Shown here: one piece after another, positions 17,748 through 25,813 of the stretch
How positions within the stretch are numbered: the first letter of the stretch is position 1
Layout: each line of letters opens with the position of its first letter
Origin: Deefgea rivuli DSM 18356
Lineage (GTDB): Bacteria; Pseudomonadota; Gammaproteobacteria; Burkholderiales; Chitinibacteraceae
NCBI RefSeq assembly: GCF_000620145.1
Contig: NZ_JHVM01000013.1
Coordinates: 62,001 to 126,000, forward strand
Reading direction: 5' to 3'
Length of the DNA: 64,000 nucleotides
Notes under the pieces: generated by a model
Database searches by the model: none
What the model was told of the DNA's origin: nothing
What the model saw: the letters and a program-made list of their open reading frames with translations, nothing else
Position numbers and translations under genes: made by a program

Positions 17748-17993
17748 TTTACTACTTAGTTATTAAAGCTAGGCACTGGATGGGGCTAGGGCAAGAAATT
17801 GTCTGTGATTTAACTATGGACTACTTTTTTACTTATTTCGCAGACGCAGCTAGAGAAACGCATTTTTGCGGCAGCCTTGTCGCTTAATTATCAAAGATTT
17901 ATTCAAGTAATTACGCTGAGTGCTTACAGCGTGGGCTTTTCAAACTAAGATAAAGCGTCGACGCCGTGTGGCGCGCAACTTAAGTGAAAGATA

Positions 17994-18737
17994 ATGATTA
18001 ATTCATACAATAAACCCATCGGCGTAATCGATGATGAAGAGGCGCTGGATATTGTCGGTTCAGCCGTTTTAAAACTGTGGGATGCGGTGGATGATTTGTC
18101 GCGTTTGCGCCCCGCACACACGCCTGATTACCATGTGACGATTTTTGGTTCTGCACGGATTGAAGACAATACGCCTGCGTATGAAGCGGTTAAACAACTC
18201 GCTTCGCAGCTGGCCGCGATGGGCTGCCGGATTGTCACTGGCGGCGGGCCGGGCTTGATGCAGGCTGCGAACGAAGGCGCCAGCCAAGGCGCACCGAATA
18301 AACCCGAATCCTCGGTTGGGATTCGAATTGATTTGGATTTTGAGCAAAATGTGAATGATTTTGTTGGCCGCGTGTTTGAACACAAAACGTTTTTCTCACG
18401 TCTGCATCATTTCATCATGCGCTCAAATGCGTTTATTGTGACGCCAGGTGGGATTGGTACTTTGCTTGAATTGTCGATGGTGTGGCAATTGATTCAAGTG
18501 CGCAAACTGTACGATACGCCGATTATTTTGGTCGGTGATATGTGGGGCGAGTTGGTTGATTGGGCACAGCGCCATATGGTTGACAATAATGCAGGATTAG
18601 CTAGCCCGGTGGATATGCAAATCCCGATTGTTGTCGATACGATAGAAGATGCGATCCATTTGATTCGTGAGCATCACGAACGCTGGCAAAAAATTGATGG
18701 TGAACTGAGGCCAACACGCACTTCGCCACCGCGTTAA
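17994..18737 (+). CDS. LOG-family protein (TIGR00730, putative nucleotide 5'-monophosphate phosphoribohydrolase)
   Basis: Encodes 247 residues with a Rossmann-like fold. The two family motifs are present: GGGPGLMQAANEGA (about residues 82-95) and PGGIGTLLE (about 152-160). Plant and bacterial LOG enzymes cleave ribose-5-phosphate from cytokinin ribotides; many bacterial members probably act on AMP or similar nucleotides (as PpnN does). It has the N-terminal extension of the longer bacterial forms. It is monocistronic and followed by a strong terminator. Confidence 0.9.
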   Translation: MINSYNKPIGVIDDEEALDIVGSAVLKLWDAVDDLSRLRPAHTPDYHVTIFGSARIEDNTPAYEAVKQLASQLAAMGCRIVTGGGPGLMQAANEGASQGAPNKPESSVGIRIDLDFEQNVNDFVGRVFEHKTFFSRLHHFIMRSNAFIVTPGGIGTLLELSMVWQLIQVRKLYDTPIILVGDMWGELVDWAQRHMVDNNAGLASPVDMQIPIVVDTIEDAIHLIREHHERWQKIDGELRPTRTSPPR

Positions 18738-18761
18738 GCGGCGTAGCGGTTTTTCAATTGC

Positions 18762-18803
18762 AGCCCAAATATGGATATTCGTCCATATTTGGGCTTACTT
18801 TTT
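18762..18803 (+). terminator. Rho-independent terminator after the LOG gene
   Basis: Perfect 14 bp stem AGCCCAAATATGGA / TCCATATTTGGGCT with a six-base loop, followed by TACTTTTTT. Confidence 0.88.
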
Positions 18804-18844
18804 TGCGTGAGATTGATCGCTTGGCATCTCGCGCAGGCGAATCC

Positions 18845-19003
18845 TTAGATTCTGCCGGTGAGTAGCAAAATCAACAGAATAATCACGATCAAACCGACGC
18901 CACCACTCGGGCCATAGCCCCAGCTTTTACTGTGCGACCAGCTTGGGATGACGCCGATGAGCATCAAAATCAAAACAATTAATAATATAGTGGCTAAGCT
19001 CAT
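18845..19003 (-). CDS. DUF3309-type small membrane protein
   Basis: A 52-residue protein starting MSLATILLIVLILMLIG with two hydrophobic helices separated by the polar loop PSWSHSKSWGYGPSGGVG; the Gly-Tyr-Gly-Pro-Ser-Gly pattern is typical of DUF3309. AGGA lies eight bases before the ATG. Such proteins are widespread in proteobacterial stress loci; their function is unknown. It is the last of four minus-strand genes (20930 to 18845) that read as an operon, 45 bases after the hydrolase gene. Confidence 0.8.
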   Translation of the reverse strand: MSLATILLIVLILMLIGVIPSWSHSKSWGYGPSGGVGLIVIILLILLLTGRI

Positions 19004-19048
19004 GGTGGTTTTCCTAGTGTGAAATGAATGGCGTTGCCGCCAGATTGT

Positions 19049-19894
19049 TTAAGGCTGCGTATGCGCTGCCGAATTTGAATCTTGTAAAAAATTGAGTAAA
19101 TCTCGGCTAAGTCGATCTTTCGCTGTGGCAAAGAGGCCATGTGGGGCGTCTTCGTATTCGATGAGCGTTGATCCGGCGATCGCTTGCGCAGTCGCTCGGC
19201 TCATACTGACGGGTACCGTTTTATCGTTCGTGCCGTGAATAATCAGCGTCTGCACTTTGAACGCGGCCAAATCGGGGCGAAAGTCGGTCGTTGAAAACGA
19301 ATGCGCACAAGCTAAAGTCGCTTTCAAACTGGCCTGCATCGCCATTCCCCGCGCCCATTCGATAAGCGCTTCGCTCACCGGCTGGGCGATCAGGCCAATG
19401 CCGAAAAAGGATTTGAAAAAGCCCGCAAAAAACTGCGCACGGTCTTCATTAATATCCTGCGTCATATTGAAAAAATGTGCTTCGTCGATACCGTCAGGAT
19501 TGTCAGTTGTTTTCAACATATACGGGACAACGGACGAGATCAGTACCGCTTTACTGACTGATTTACCGCCATGCCGCGACATATAGCGGGCAATTTCACC
19601 GCCGCCCATTGAGAAGCCAACTAGCGTAACGCCTTCAACGCCCGTTTGCTGAATGACCGCCGCCAAATCATCAGCCAGCGTGTCGTAATCGTATCCGCTC
19701 CACGGCTGCGAAGAGCGGCCAAAACCGCGCCTATCGTAGCTAATGACGCGATAGCCCGCTTCGGCCAATGCCATCGCTTGATCGTCCCAACTATCGGATG
19801 ACAGCGGCCAGCCACTGATTAAAATCACCGGGCGACCCGTGCCCCAGTCTTTAACAAATAATTGTGTTTGATCTGCAGTCGTAATGGTGTACAT
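19049..19894 (-). CDS. Alpha/beta hydrolase, non-haem haloperoxidase/arylesterase-like
   Basis: Encodes 281 residues from the ATG at 19894, which has GGAG upstream; an in-frame extension to 19942 overlaps the preceding small gene and is rejected. Catalytic triad candidates: Ser95 in GFSMGG, Asp in the HGTNDKTVP turn, and His in DAPHGLF. The oxyanion segment SGWPLSSDSWD and YDRRGFGRSSQ are characteristic of the chloroperoxidase/arylesterase subfamily. There is no signal peptide, so it is cytoplasmic. Physiological substrates are unknown; perhydrolase or esterase activity is typical. It belongs to the small stress-type operon 18845-20930. Confidence 0.87.
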   Translation of the reverse strand: MYTITTADQTQLFVKDWGTGRPVILISGWPLSSDSWDDQAMALAEAGYRVISYDRRGFGRSSQPWSGYDYDTLADDLAAVIQQTGVEGVTLVGFSMGGGEIARYMSRHGGKSVSKAVLISSVVPYMLKTTDNPDGIDEAHFFNMTQDINEDRAQFFAGFFKSFFGIGLIAQPVSEALIEWARGMAMQASLKATLACAHSFSTTDFRPDLAAFKVQTLIIHGTNDKTVPVSMSRATAQAIAGSTLIEYEDAPHGLFATAKDRLSRDLLNFLQDSNSAAHTQP

Positions 19895-19931
19895 AGCAAA
19901 ACTCCGGTGATTGGATAGCAATAAACGATCC

Positions 19932-20006
19932 TTAATTAACAAATAGCGCGATCAAAATAATGATCGGAATAGGGATACCTAAGAAGTACAGTAAAAGTGA
20001 ACGCAT
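19932..20006 (-). CDS. Putative 24-residue membrane peptide
   Basis: Codes MRSLLLYFLGIPIPIIILIA followed by LFVN, a single hydrophobic helix. GGAG lies eight bases before the ATG, and it sits in line between two same-strand genes: 18 bases after the stop of 20025-20930, and its stop is 37 bases before the hydrolase start. The good ribosome-binding site and clean hydrophobic pattern support a real microprotein, though a peptide this short could be chance. Confidence 0.55.
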   Translation of the reverse strand: MRSLLLYFLGIPIPIIILIALFVN

Positions 20007-20024
20007 GATGGGCTCCGTTAAATG

Positions 20025-20930
20025 TTAAATATCGCGCTGTCGACCGCCATAAATCGCCGTCACACTCGCCGTGAATGCACCGATCAATAAAGAAATAAAC
20101 AGCCATAGCGCGGCATACGCCGAGGCTTTTCGATTGAGCTCTGCGGCGGCATTGGCGCGCAGCATTTCGGTATTAATTGCCGTTTGTAGGTTGTGAAAAC
20201 TTAAGGCGCTGCGTTGCTCGGCGGCAAGACGCGAAATACCGGTGTAATCGGTGACTCGCTCAGTGACATAGCGCAAATCATCGGCGGGTAATAAGCCCAA
20301 ACGCAGGCCATTGCTAAAAATCGCTGCAATTTCATCCGATGTTTTGCGGCTGAGTGGCGGTGTTTTTGCATTGGCTAAGGCGGGGAAATCTTGGCGGAAC
20401 AGGCCATCAATCAAATACGTTCGTACATCCTCGCTCAATTTCGGTGGCGCTAAAGCATCGACTCGGGCGGCAATCGCGGTATCAACTCGGCCTACAATCG
20501 GCTCACGATGCAAAATGGATGTAATCGCTGCACTCAATAACATGGCCGTGAGCAGAGTCGCCATCGCCCAAGACAGCAAACCATGCGCGCTGTCTCGAAA
20601 AAATACTTCATTGGTATCGACCTCTAGCCATTTCACTCTAAGGCGTCCAGTTAAATACCCACCCATGCCCGCTGCGACGAGCTGAGTTAAGGCCAGCCAT
20701 AAAATGGTCGAAATCCCTAAAGTGACAGCGCTCATGCCATTTTGCATCCATGGCGACATCGCCGATAAACCGAGACCAACGCCCAAGAGCAAGAGAATGA
20801 GCGACAAAGCGGCCGTAACGGCTGCGCCAGCCAAAATCGCCGCCCAAGACACCGCGCTGGCGTTAAAGAGTGAATGATCGATGGCACGCTGTGCTGTGCT
20901 CGCTGCTGTGGAAATGGGGAGTGTATTCAT
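20025..20930 (-). CDS. Conserved polytopic membrane protein of unknown function
   Basis: Encodes 301 residues. A polar N-terminus (about 1-25) leads to three or four TM helices (about 28-145, with VSWAAILAGAAVTAALSLIL and a Gly-rich GVGLGLSAMSPW). A soluble loop of about 110 residues follows (about 145-270, with several helical segments), then a final TM (about 275-295). I recognise the N-terminal pattern from proteobacterial stress loci but know no function. It heads a four-gene minus-strand operon and is divergent from the hybrid histidine kinase gene, sharing a 251-base regulatory region with dyad motifs. Confidence 0.72.
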   Translation of the reverse strand: MNTLPISTAASTAQRAIDHSLFNASAVSWAAILAGAAVTAALSLILLLLGVGLGLSAMSPWMQNGMSAVTLGISTILWLALTQLVAAGMGGYLTGRLRVKWLEVDTNEVFFRDSAHGLLSWAMATLLTAMLLSAAITSILHREPIVGRVDTAIAARVDALAPPKLSEDVRTYLIDGLFRQDFPALANAKTPPLSRKTSDEIAAIFSNGLRLGLLPADDLRYVTERVTDYTGISRLAAEQRSALSFHNLQTAINTEMLRANAAAELNRKASAYAALWLFISLLIGAFTASVTAIYGGRQRDI

Positions 20931-21014
20931 CGTGGCCTTTGTTCAGTGAAGCGGCCGCGATAGGCAGGCTGCTCTGGAAGATGAGCCACTGTGCGCCAAT
21001 GCAGATTGTGCGTC

Positions 21015-21030
21015 TGTGCGTTAGCGAACC
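21015..21030. promoter_or_regulatory. Candidate operator dyad TGTGCG-N4-CGAACC
   Basis: TGTGCGTTAGCGAACC, preceded by two more TGTGCG half sites at 20990 and 21007. It lies in the divergent region between the membrane protein (20930) and the hybrid kinase (21182). The same dyad occurs at 25260 and 31108. It equals TGTGC-N6-GAACM, the half-site spacing of Crp-family operators. Confidence 0.5.
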
Positions 21031-21080
21031 GATGCAAATGAACATGGGTTCAATCCTAGTGAGCGTTCAATCTAGCGCTA

Positions 21081-21096
21081 TGTTAGCTAGCAAACA
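21081..21096. promoter_or_regulatory. Candidate operator dyad TGTTAGCTAGCAAACA
   Basis: A 16-base dyad related to the site at 21015; the flanks GCGTCTGT (21011-) and ACAGACGC (-21101) make a larger inverted repeat around both sites. Confidence 0.4.
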
Positions 21097-21181
21097 GACG
21101 CTCATTGGCGAAGTGTGTGATGATCTGCGCGAGGTGCATACGCACTGGCCTTGACCGGCTCATCATCCACAAAGGCTAGAA

Positions 21182-23305
21182 ATGCAAAATAAGTACAATA
21201 TTTCATCGGCTGGCCTGATTAACACGGGCGCTGAAGACAGCGTGGAAGTGCAGCGCGAAGAGGCCTTGCTCAAAACCGGCGCCTTGCAGCGTGCGATTTT
21301 TAATAGCGCCAATTTCTCCAGCATCGCTACTGACGCCAAAGGCGTGATTCAGATTTTCAACGTCGGCGCTGAGCGGATGCTGGGTTTTGCCGCCGCTGAT
21401 GTGGTCAATAAAATCACGCCTGCTGATATTTCCGACCCGCAAGAAGTCATCGCTCGCGCCGCAGCGCTGAGTTTGGAATTGGGCGTGACGATTAGCCCCG
21501 GCTTTGAAGCCTTGGTGTTTAAAGCTTCGCGCGGCATCGAAGATATTTATGAACTGACTTATATTCGTGAAGACGGCAGTCGTTTTCCGGCCGTCGTCTC
21601 AGTAACGGCATTGCGCGATGAGCAAGAGACCATCATCGGTTATTTGCTGATTGGCACTGACAATACCGCACGCAAACAAGTGGAAGCTGAGCAGCAAAAG
21701 CTCGATCAACGCCTACGTGATCAACAGTTTTATACGCGTTCGCTGATTGAAGCGAATATCGATGCGATTATGACCACCGATCCGGCGGGGATTATTTCTG
21801 ATGTGAATAAGCAAATGGAAGCGCTGACTGGTTGCACGCGCGATGAATTAATCGGTGCGCCTTTTAAAAGCTTTTTCACCGATCCAGCCCGCGCCGAAGC
21901 GGGCATTAAACGCGTATTAAGCGAAAATAAAATCACCGATTACGAACTGACCGCCCGCGCTTGGGATGGCAAAGAAACAGTCGTGTCGTATAACGCGACG
22001 ACGTTTTATGATCGAGATCGCAATTTGCAAGGCGTGTTCGCTGCCGCGCGCGACGTCACGGAGCGCAAACGGCTCGATCAAATTCTTGCTGAAAATAATA
22101 TCGAGTTAGAACACGCCAAATCAGCAGCCGAGAAGGCCAATTTGGCCAAATCTGATTTCCTCTCCAGCATGAGCCACGAGTTGCGCACGCCTTTAAGCGC
22201 GATTTTGGGCTTTGCGCAACTGATCGAATCAGGCAACCCATTACCAACGCCCAATCAAAAACGCAGCCTCGATCAAATCCTACAAGCGGGCTGGTATTTA
22301 TTGGAGTTGATCAATGAAATCTTGGATTTGGCGCTCATCGAATCGGGTAAATTATCCTTATCGATGGAGCCGGTTTTACTCGCGGAAGTGATGCAAGAAT
22401 GCGAAGCGATGATCGAGCCGCAGGCGCTTAAACGTGGTATTGGCGTCAGCTTTCCAAAGTTTGAAGCGCTGCACTGCGTTCAAGGCGACCGTATTCGCAT
22501 TAAGCAAGTGCTGGTGAATTTGCTCTCGAACGCGATTAAATACAATAAAGTCGACGGCACGGTTACGGTGACCTGCGTGCAAGCCACGCCAGAGCGAATT
22601 CGGATTTGCGTTGCCGATACGGGTGAAGGTTTGTCGCCCGAGCAAATCGCCCAACTCTTTCAACCGTTTAATCGGCTCGGTCAAGAATCCAATACCGAAG
22701 AAGGCACTGGTATTGGCTTGGTCGTCACCAAGCGTTTGATTGAGTTGATGGACGGCAGCATCGGCTTTGAAAGCACGCTGGGCAGCGGCAGCGTATTTTG
22801 GGTGGAAATGAATTTAACGCAGGCGCTTCAGGCTGTTGAGATCGAAAGCGTGCATATCGAAACGACGCAAGTACGTACTTATTCTAAAACCGCGCTGTAT
22901 CGACTGCTGTATGTTGAAGATAATCCAGCCAATTTAATGCTGATTGAAGACCTGATTAGCCGGCGACCCGATATTAGCTTGCTGACGACGCGTGATGCCT
23001 TGAGCGGTATCACGATGGCGCAAACCTCGCAGCCCGATTTGATTTTAATGGACATTAATTTGCCTGGCATTAGTGGGATTGAAGCCTTGAAAATTCTGGG
23101 TGAAGACCCGTTAACGCAGCATATTCCGGTGATTGCGCTCAGCGCTAACGCCATTCCTAGAGATATTGAGAAAGGCTTGCAGGCGGGGTTTTTCCGCTAT
23201 TTGACCAAACCCATCAAAGTGAATGAATTTATGGAAACGCTCGATACTGCGCTCGAGTTTGTCCAGAAAAAAAACCTCTGCGCTAATGAAGAAGATCCAG
23301 CATGA
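21182..23305 (+). CDS. Hybrid sensor histidine kinase (PAS-PAS-HisKA-HATPase-REC)
   Basis: Encodes 707 residues, soluble. Two PAS/PAC modules (about 35-165 and 180-300) precede the HisKA domain, with phospho-acceptor His in SMSHELRTP near residue 330. The HATPase domain has the G2 box GTGIGL near residue 508. A C-terminal REC domain (about 575-695) has the acceptor Asp in LILMDINLP near residue 621. It presumably senses an internal signal through PAS and phosphorylates its own REC and the regulator encoded next. Its stop overlaps the next start (ATGA). AAAGG precedes the start codon. Confidence 0.92.
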   Translation: MQNKYNISSAGLINTGAEDSVEVQREEALLKTGALQRAIFNSANFSSIATDAKGVIQIFNVGAERMLGFAAADVVNKITPADISDPQEVIARAAALSLELGVTISPGFEALVFKASRGIEDIYELTYIREDGSRFPAVVSVTALRDEQETIIGYLLIGTDNTARKQVEAEQQKLDQRLRDQQFYTRSLIEANIDAIMTTDPAGIISDVNKQMEALTGCTRDELIGAPFKSFFTDPARAEAGIKRVLSENKITDYELTARAWDGKETVVSYNATTFYDRDRNLQGVFAAARDVTERKRLDQILAENNIELEHAKSAAEKANLAKSDFLSSMSHELRTPLSAILGFAQLIESGNPLPTPNQKRSLDQILQAGWYLLELINEILDLALIESGKLSLSMEPVLLAEVMQECEAMIEPQALKRGIGVSFPKFEALHCVQGDRIRIKQVLVNLLSNAIKYNKVDGTVTVTCVQATPERIRICVADTGEGLSPEQIAQLFQPFNRLGQESNTEEGTGIGLVVTKRLIELMDGSIGFESTLGSGSVFWVEMNLTQALQAVEIESVHIETTQVRTYSKTALYRLLYVEDNPANLMLIEDLISRRPDISLLTTRDALSGITMAQTSQPDLILMDINLPGISGIEALKILGEDPLTQHIPVIALSANAIPRDIEKGLQAGFFRYLTKPIKVNEFMETLDTALEFVQKKNLCANEEDPA

Positions 23306-24165
23306 AACTCACGCCAAACGATTTTTTTAATGCCTTTATTTTGATTGTTGATGATCAAAAAGCCAATGTCATGCTGCTAGAACAGCTACTGAGCGAGGCG
23401 GGTTACACCAATGTGCATGCGACGATGAATCCGCAAGACGTTTGTGTTTTGCATCGACAATACAATTTTGATTTGATTTTGCTCGATCTACAAATGCCAG
23501 AAATGGACGGTTTTCAAGTGATGGAATGCTTGAAAACCAATACGGGTGATGATTATTTGCCCGTGATTGTCTTGACTGCACAGCCCGGGCATAAATTGCG
23601 TGCGCTACAAGCGGGTGCCAAAGACTTTATTAGTAAGCCGTTTGATTTGGTCGAAGTCAAAACGCGAATTCACAATATGCTCGAAGTGCGCTTGCTGTAC
23701 AAAAAGCTCGAATCGTATAACCAACTGTTGGAAGCGACAGTCTTAGAGCGCACCGCACAATTATGCGAAAGCGAAGCGCGCTTTCGCAGCCTCACTGAGC
23801 TGGCCTCCGATTGGTATTGGGAGCAAGACGAGCACGAAAATTTCACCAAAGTATCGGGTCCGGTACTGGAAATGCTCGGCATTCGCGTCACCCCCTTGAT
23901 GGGCGACGAAACCACGAGCGAGCCAGTTGATGATTCCGGCTGGAATCCGGCCGAGCGCGAATGGCTGCAAGCCACCATCGCCGCGCGCCAACCGTTTCTG
24001 GATTTTGCCTTTAGCCGCACGCTCAGCGACGGCAGCAAGCGGCATTACCGCGTCAGCGGCGAACCGATGTTCGATCAAGCCTGCCGTTTTACCGGCTATC
24101 GCGGCATTGGCATTGAATGCCAAGCCTTGCCCAGTTTAAAGGTCAACCATGATCCTCTTACCTAA
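23302..24165 (+). CDS. Response regulator with REC and PAS domains
   Basis: Encodes 287 residues. An N-terminal REC domain (about 12-130) has the acidic pair in LIVDDQ, acceptor Asp in LILLDLQMPEMDG (near residue 60) and the conserved Lys in ISKPFD. A coiled linker (about 130-155) and a PAS domain (about 155-275, starting RFRSLTELASDWYWEQD) follow. There is no DNA-binding or enzymatic output, so it probably acts by protein-protein contact, perhaps back onto the kinase. It overlaps the kinase gene by four bases and the next gene by 17. Confidence 0.88.
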   Translation: MKLTPNDFFNAFILIVDDQKANVMLLEQLLSEAGYTNVHATMNPQDVCVLHRQYNFDLILLDLQMPEMDGFQVMECLKTNTGDDYLPVIVLTAQPGHKLRALQAGAKDFISKPFDLVEVKTRIHNMLEVRLLYKKLESYNQLLEATVLERTAQLCESEARFRSLTELASDWYWEQDEHENFTKVSGPVLEMLGIRVTPLMGDETTSEPVDDSGWNPAEREWLQATIAARQPFLDFAFSRTLSDGSKRHYRVSGEPMFDQACRFTGYRGIGIECQALPSLKVNHDPLT

Positions 24166-24862
24166 TCCTCAGCAAAATCAACTGCTCGCCGCGCTAAGCA
24201 GCGACGAAAGCGCGCGACTTAGCCCGCATTTAGAATTGGTGAGCATGCGGTTGGGCGATATGCTGTATCAGCCCAATGAGCAATTGCGCCACGCCTACTT
24301 TCCGACGACGGCGATTGTGTCTTTGCATTACGTCACCGAATCGGGCGCATCGGCCGAAGTCTCGGGCGTGGGCCACGAAGGCGTGGTCGGCATTCCGCTG
24401 TTTATGGGCGGCAACACCACCAGTAGCTCGGCCGTGGTGCAAACCGCTGGCCATGCTTATCGTCTGGATCGCGCCCTATTTAAAGAGGAGTTTAGCCGTG
24501 GCGGGGCTATGCAGCGGCGCTTGCTGAGCTATACCCAAGCGCTCATCACGCAAATGTTCCAAACCGCCGCCTGCAATCGCCACCACAGCATCGAGCAGCA
24601 ACTGTGCCGCTGGCTCTTGCTGACGCTAGATCGGATTCCAGCCGGTGAGTTTTTAATGACGCAAGAACTGGTCGCCAATACCTTGGGCGTGCGCCGTGAA
24701 AGCGTCACCGAAGCAGCCGGCCAATTGCAACGCGACGGCTACATCAGTTACCGTCGCGGCCACATCTCGGTACTAAGCCGCACGGGCTTAGAGCAACTTA
24801 GCTGCGAATGTTATGCCGTGGTTAAAAAAGAATTGATTCGCTTGGAAACGGCGACACACTAA
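24149..24862 (+). CDS. Crp/Fnr-family transcription regulator
   Basis: Encodes 237 residues. A cyclic-nucleotide-binding-like beta barrel (about 10-130) is followed by the dimer helix and a C-terminal winged HTH (about 165-225, with TQELVANTLGVRRESVTEAA as the recognition region). The barrel lacks the RxS/T phosphate-binding cassette of true CRP (it has GNTTSSSAVV), and no N-terminal Fe-S cysteine cluster of FNR is seen, so the ligand is unknown. The start ATG has AAAGG upstream and lies inside the preceding gene (17-base overlap). It is the most likely output of the kinase/regulator pair and a candidate binder of the TGTGCG dyads. Confidence 0.88.
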   Translation: MILLPNPQQNQLLAALSSDESARLSPHLELVSMRLGDMLYQPNEQLRHAYFPTTAIVSLHYVTESGASAEVSGVGHEGVVGIPLFMGGNTTSSSAVVQTAGHAYRLDRALFKEEFSRGGAMQRRLLSYTQALITQMFQTAACNRHHSIEQQLCRWLLLTLDRIPAGEFLMTQELVANTLGVRRESVTEAAGQLQRDGYISYRRGHISVLSRTGLEQLSCECYAVVKKELIRLETATH

Positions 24863-24918
24863 ATCGAGATCAACTTGTGGCCGTGCCAGCGCTGCGCGTC
24901 AAAGCAACAAGATCGGCC

Positions 24919-25102
24919 ATGTTCAGATTACGTGCTGATGGTTTAAAGTGCCTGCGGCACGGTGTTTTGGTGTCGCAATCCGCGACAGGGACTTCTTTCT
25001 TTGCGTCGCCAAAGAAAGAAGCAAAGAAAGGCGACCCGGGCGCTTAGACGGGGATTTTAAGCCCCAGCTCAACGAGCGCGGCACAGCATAAAATCTGAAC
25101 AT
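24919..25102. repeat. 184 bp element with 11 bp terminal inverted repeats, copy 1
   Basis: Bounded by ATGTTCAGATT and its perfect inverse AATCTGAACAT. It contains a smaller hairpin, CTTCTTTCTTTG / CAAAGAAAGAAG, and no gene. A longer, inverted, internally expanded copy lies at 56852-57110. With the palindrome at 25118 it fills most of the 490-base gap between the Crp-type regulator and the DUF4398 lipoprotein. Confidence 0.75.
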
Positions 25103-25117
25103 TGCCACAAGTCAACA

Positions 25118-25163
25118 GTATTGCCTTGCAGGTCATATCAATAAATGGCTACAAGGCAATACC
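25118..25163. repeat. Dispersed 45-47 bp palindrome, copy 4
   Basis: GTATTGCCTTG ... CAAGGCAATACC; the outer 11 bases of each arm are perfectly complementary. It lies 16 bases after the 184 bp element. Confidence 0.7.
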
Positions 25164-25259
25164 AACAGCACACTATCCAGCCTTGCCGCCGTGCAGGGCT
25201 TTTTTTTGCGCGGCGTTTGCTGATATTCATTTCGCATTAATCCAAATGATTACCGCCTA

Positions 25260-25275
25260 TGTGCGACGGCGAACC
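25260..25275. promoter_or_regulatory. Candidate operator dyad TGTGCG-N4-CGAACC upstream of DUF4398 lipoprotein
   Basis: TGTGCGACGGCGAACC, 78 bases before the lipoprotein start. It matches the sites at 21015 and 31108 at 11 or more of the 12 non-spacer positions. Confidence 0.5.
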
Positions 25276-25352
25276 GACTGTCTGCGTCAAACGCCGTAAA
25301 AAGGAGTCATTCAGGGTGATTTAGCCCTTTTCAAAGTAAAGCGAGCACAACG

Positions 25353-25733
25353 ATGTTTATCTATTACAAGCAATGTTTCACCGTTTTGGGCCTGAGCGCC
25401 ATTCTGTTGGTATCGGCATGCAGCAGCATGAAAGGGCCTGCGACAACTGAAGTGGCGGTGTCGGCTGCGGCGGTTGATAGTGCGGCGGCGGCAGGTGCGA
25501 CTGAATTTGCGCCAGTTGAAATGAATTTGGCACGCGAAAAAATGACTTTGGCACGCGCTGCCTTGGCCAAAAAAGACTATGCCAAAGCCACTGATCTGGC
25601 CAACCAAGCCGAAGCCGATGCGAAATTAGCCCAAACCAAAGCGGCATCCAGCAAAGCACAAGCGGCAGCCCAAGGCTTGCAAGACGACATTCAAGTGCTG
25701 CGCGATGAACTGATCCGCGCCAACAATAAATAA
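25353..25733 (+). CDS. DUF4398-domain lipoprotein
   Basis: Encodes 126 residues. The N-terminus ends in a lipobox (LLVSAC, Cys near residue 23), so it should be lipidated and exported. The mature part is Ala-rich and helical (SAAAVDSAAAAGATEFAPVE), with the DUF4398 pattern of A-P-x-E followed by A-x-x-K repeats (ARAALAKKDYAKATDLA, QAEADAKLAQTKA). The function of the domain is unknown, but it is usually paired with OmpA-like lipoproteins, as here (next gene 80 bases downstream). Confidence 0.85.
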   Translation: MFIYYKQCFTVLGLSAILLVSACSSMKGPATTEVAVSAAAVDSAAAAGATEFAPVEMNLAREKMTLARAALAKKDYAKATDLANQAEADAKLAQTKAASSKAQAAAQGLQDDIQVLRDELIRANNK

Positions 25734-25813
25734 TCTCGCCCTTAAATAATCTCACTAGCACTTTACGATGCGGGCGCGATTGCGCCGCATTTTCAGCGAC
25801 CTCGGAGTTCATT

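Noticed and set aside
17582-17887. 101-residue frame between the HDOD and LOG genes
   Set aside because: Most of it is the GCAAAAGTTTT element and the reverse of the HDOD start; no coding signature.
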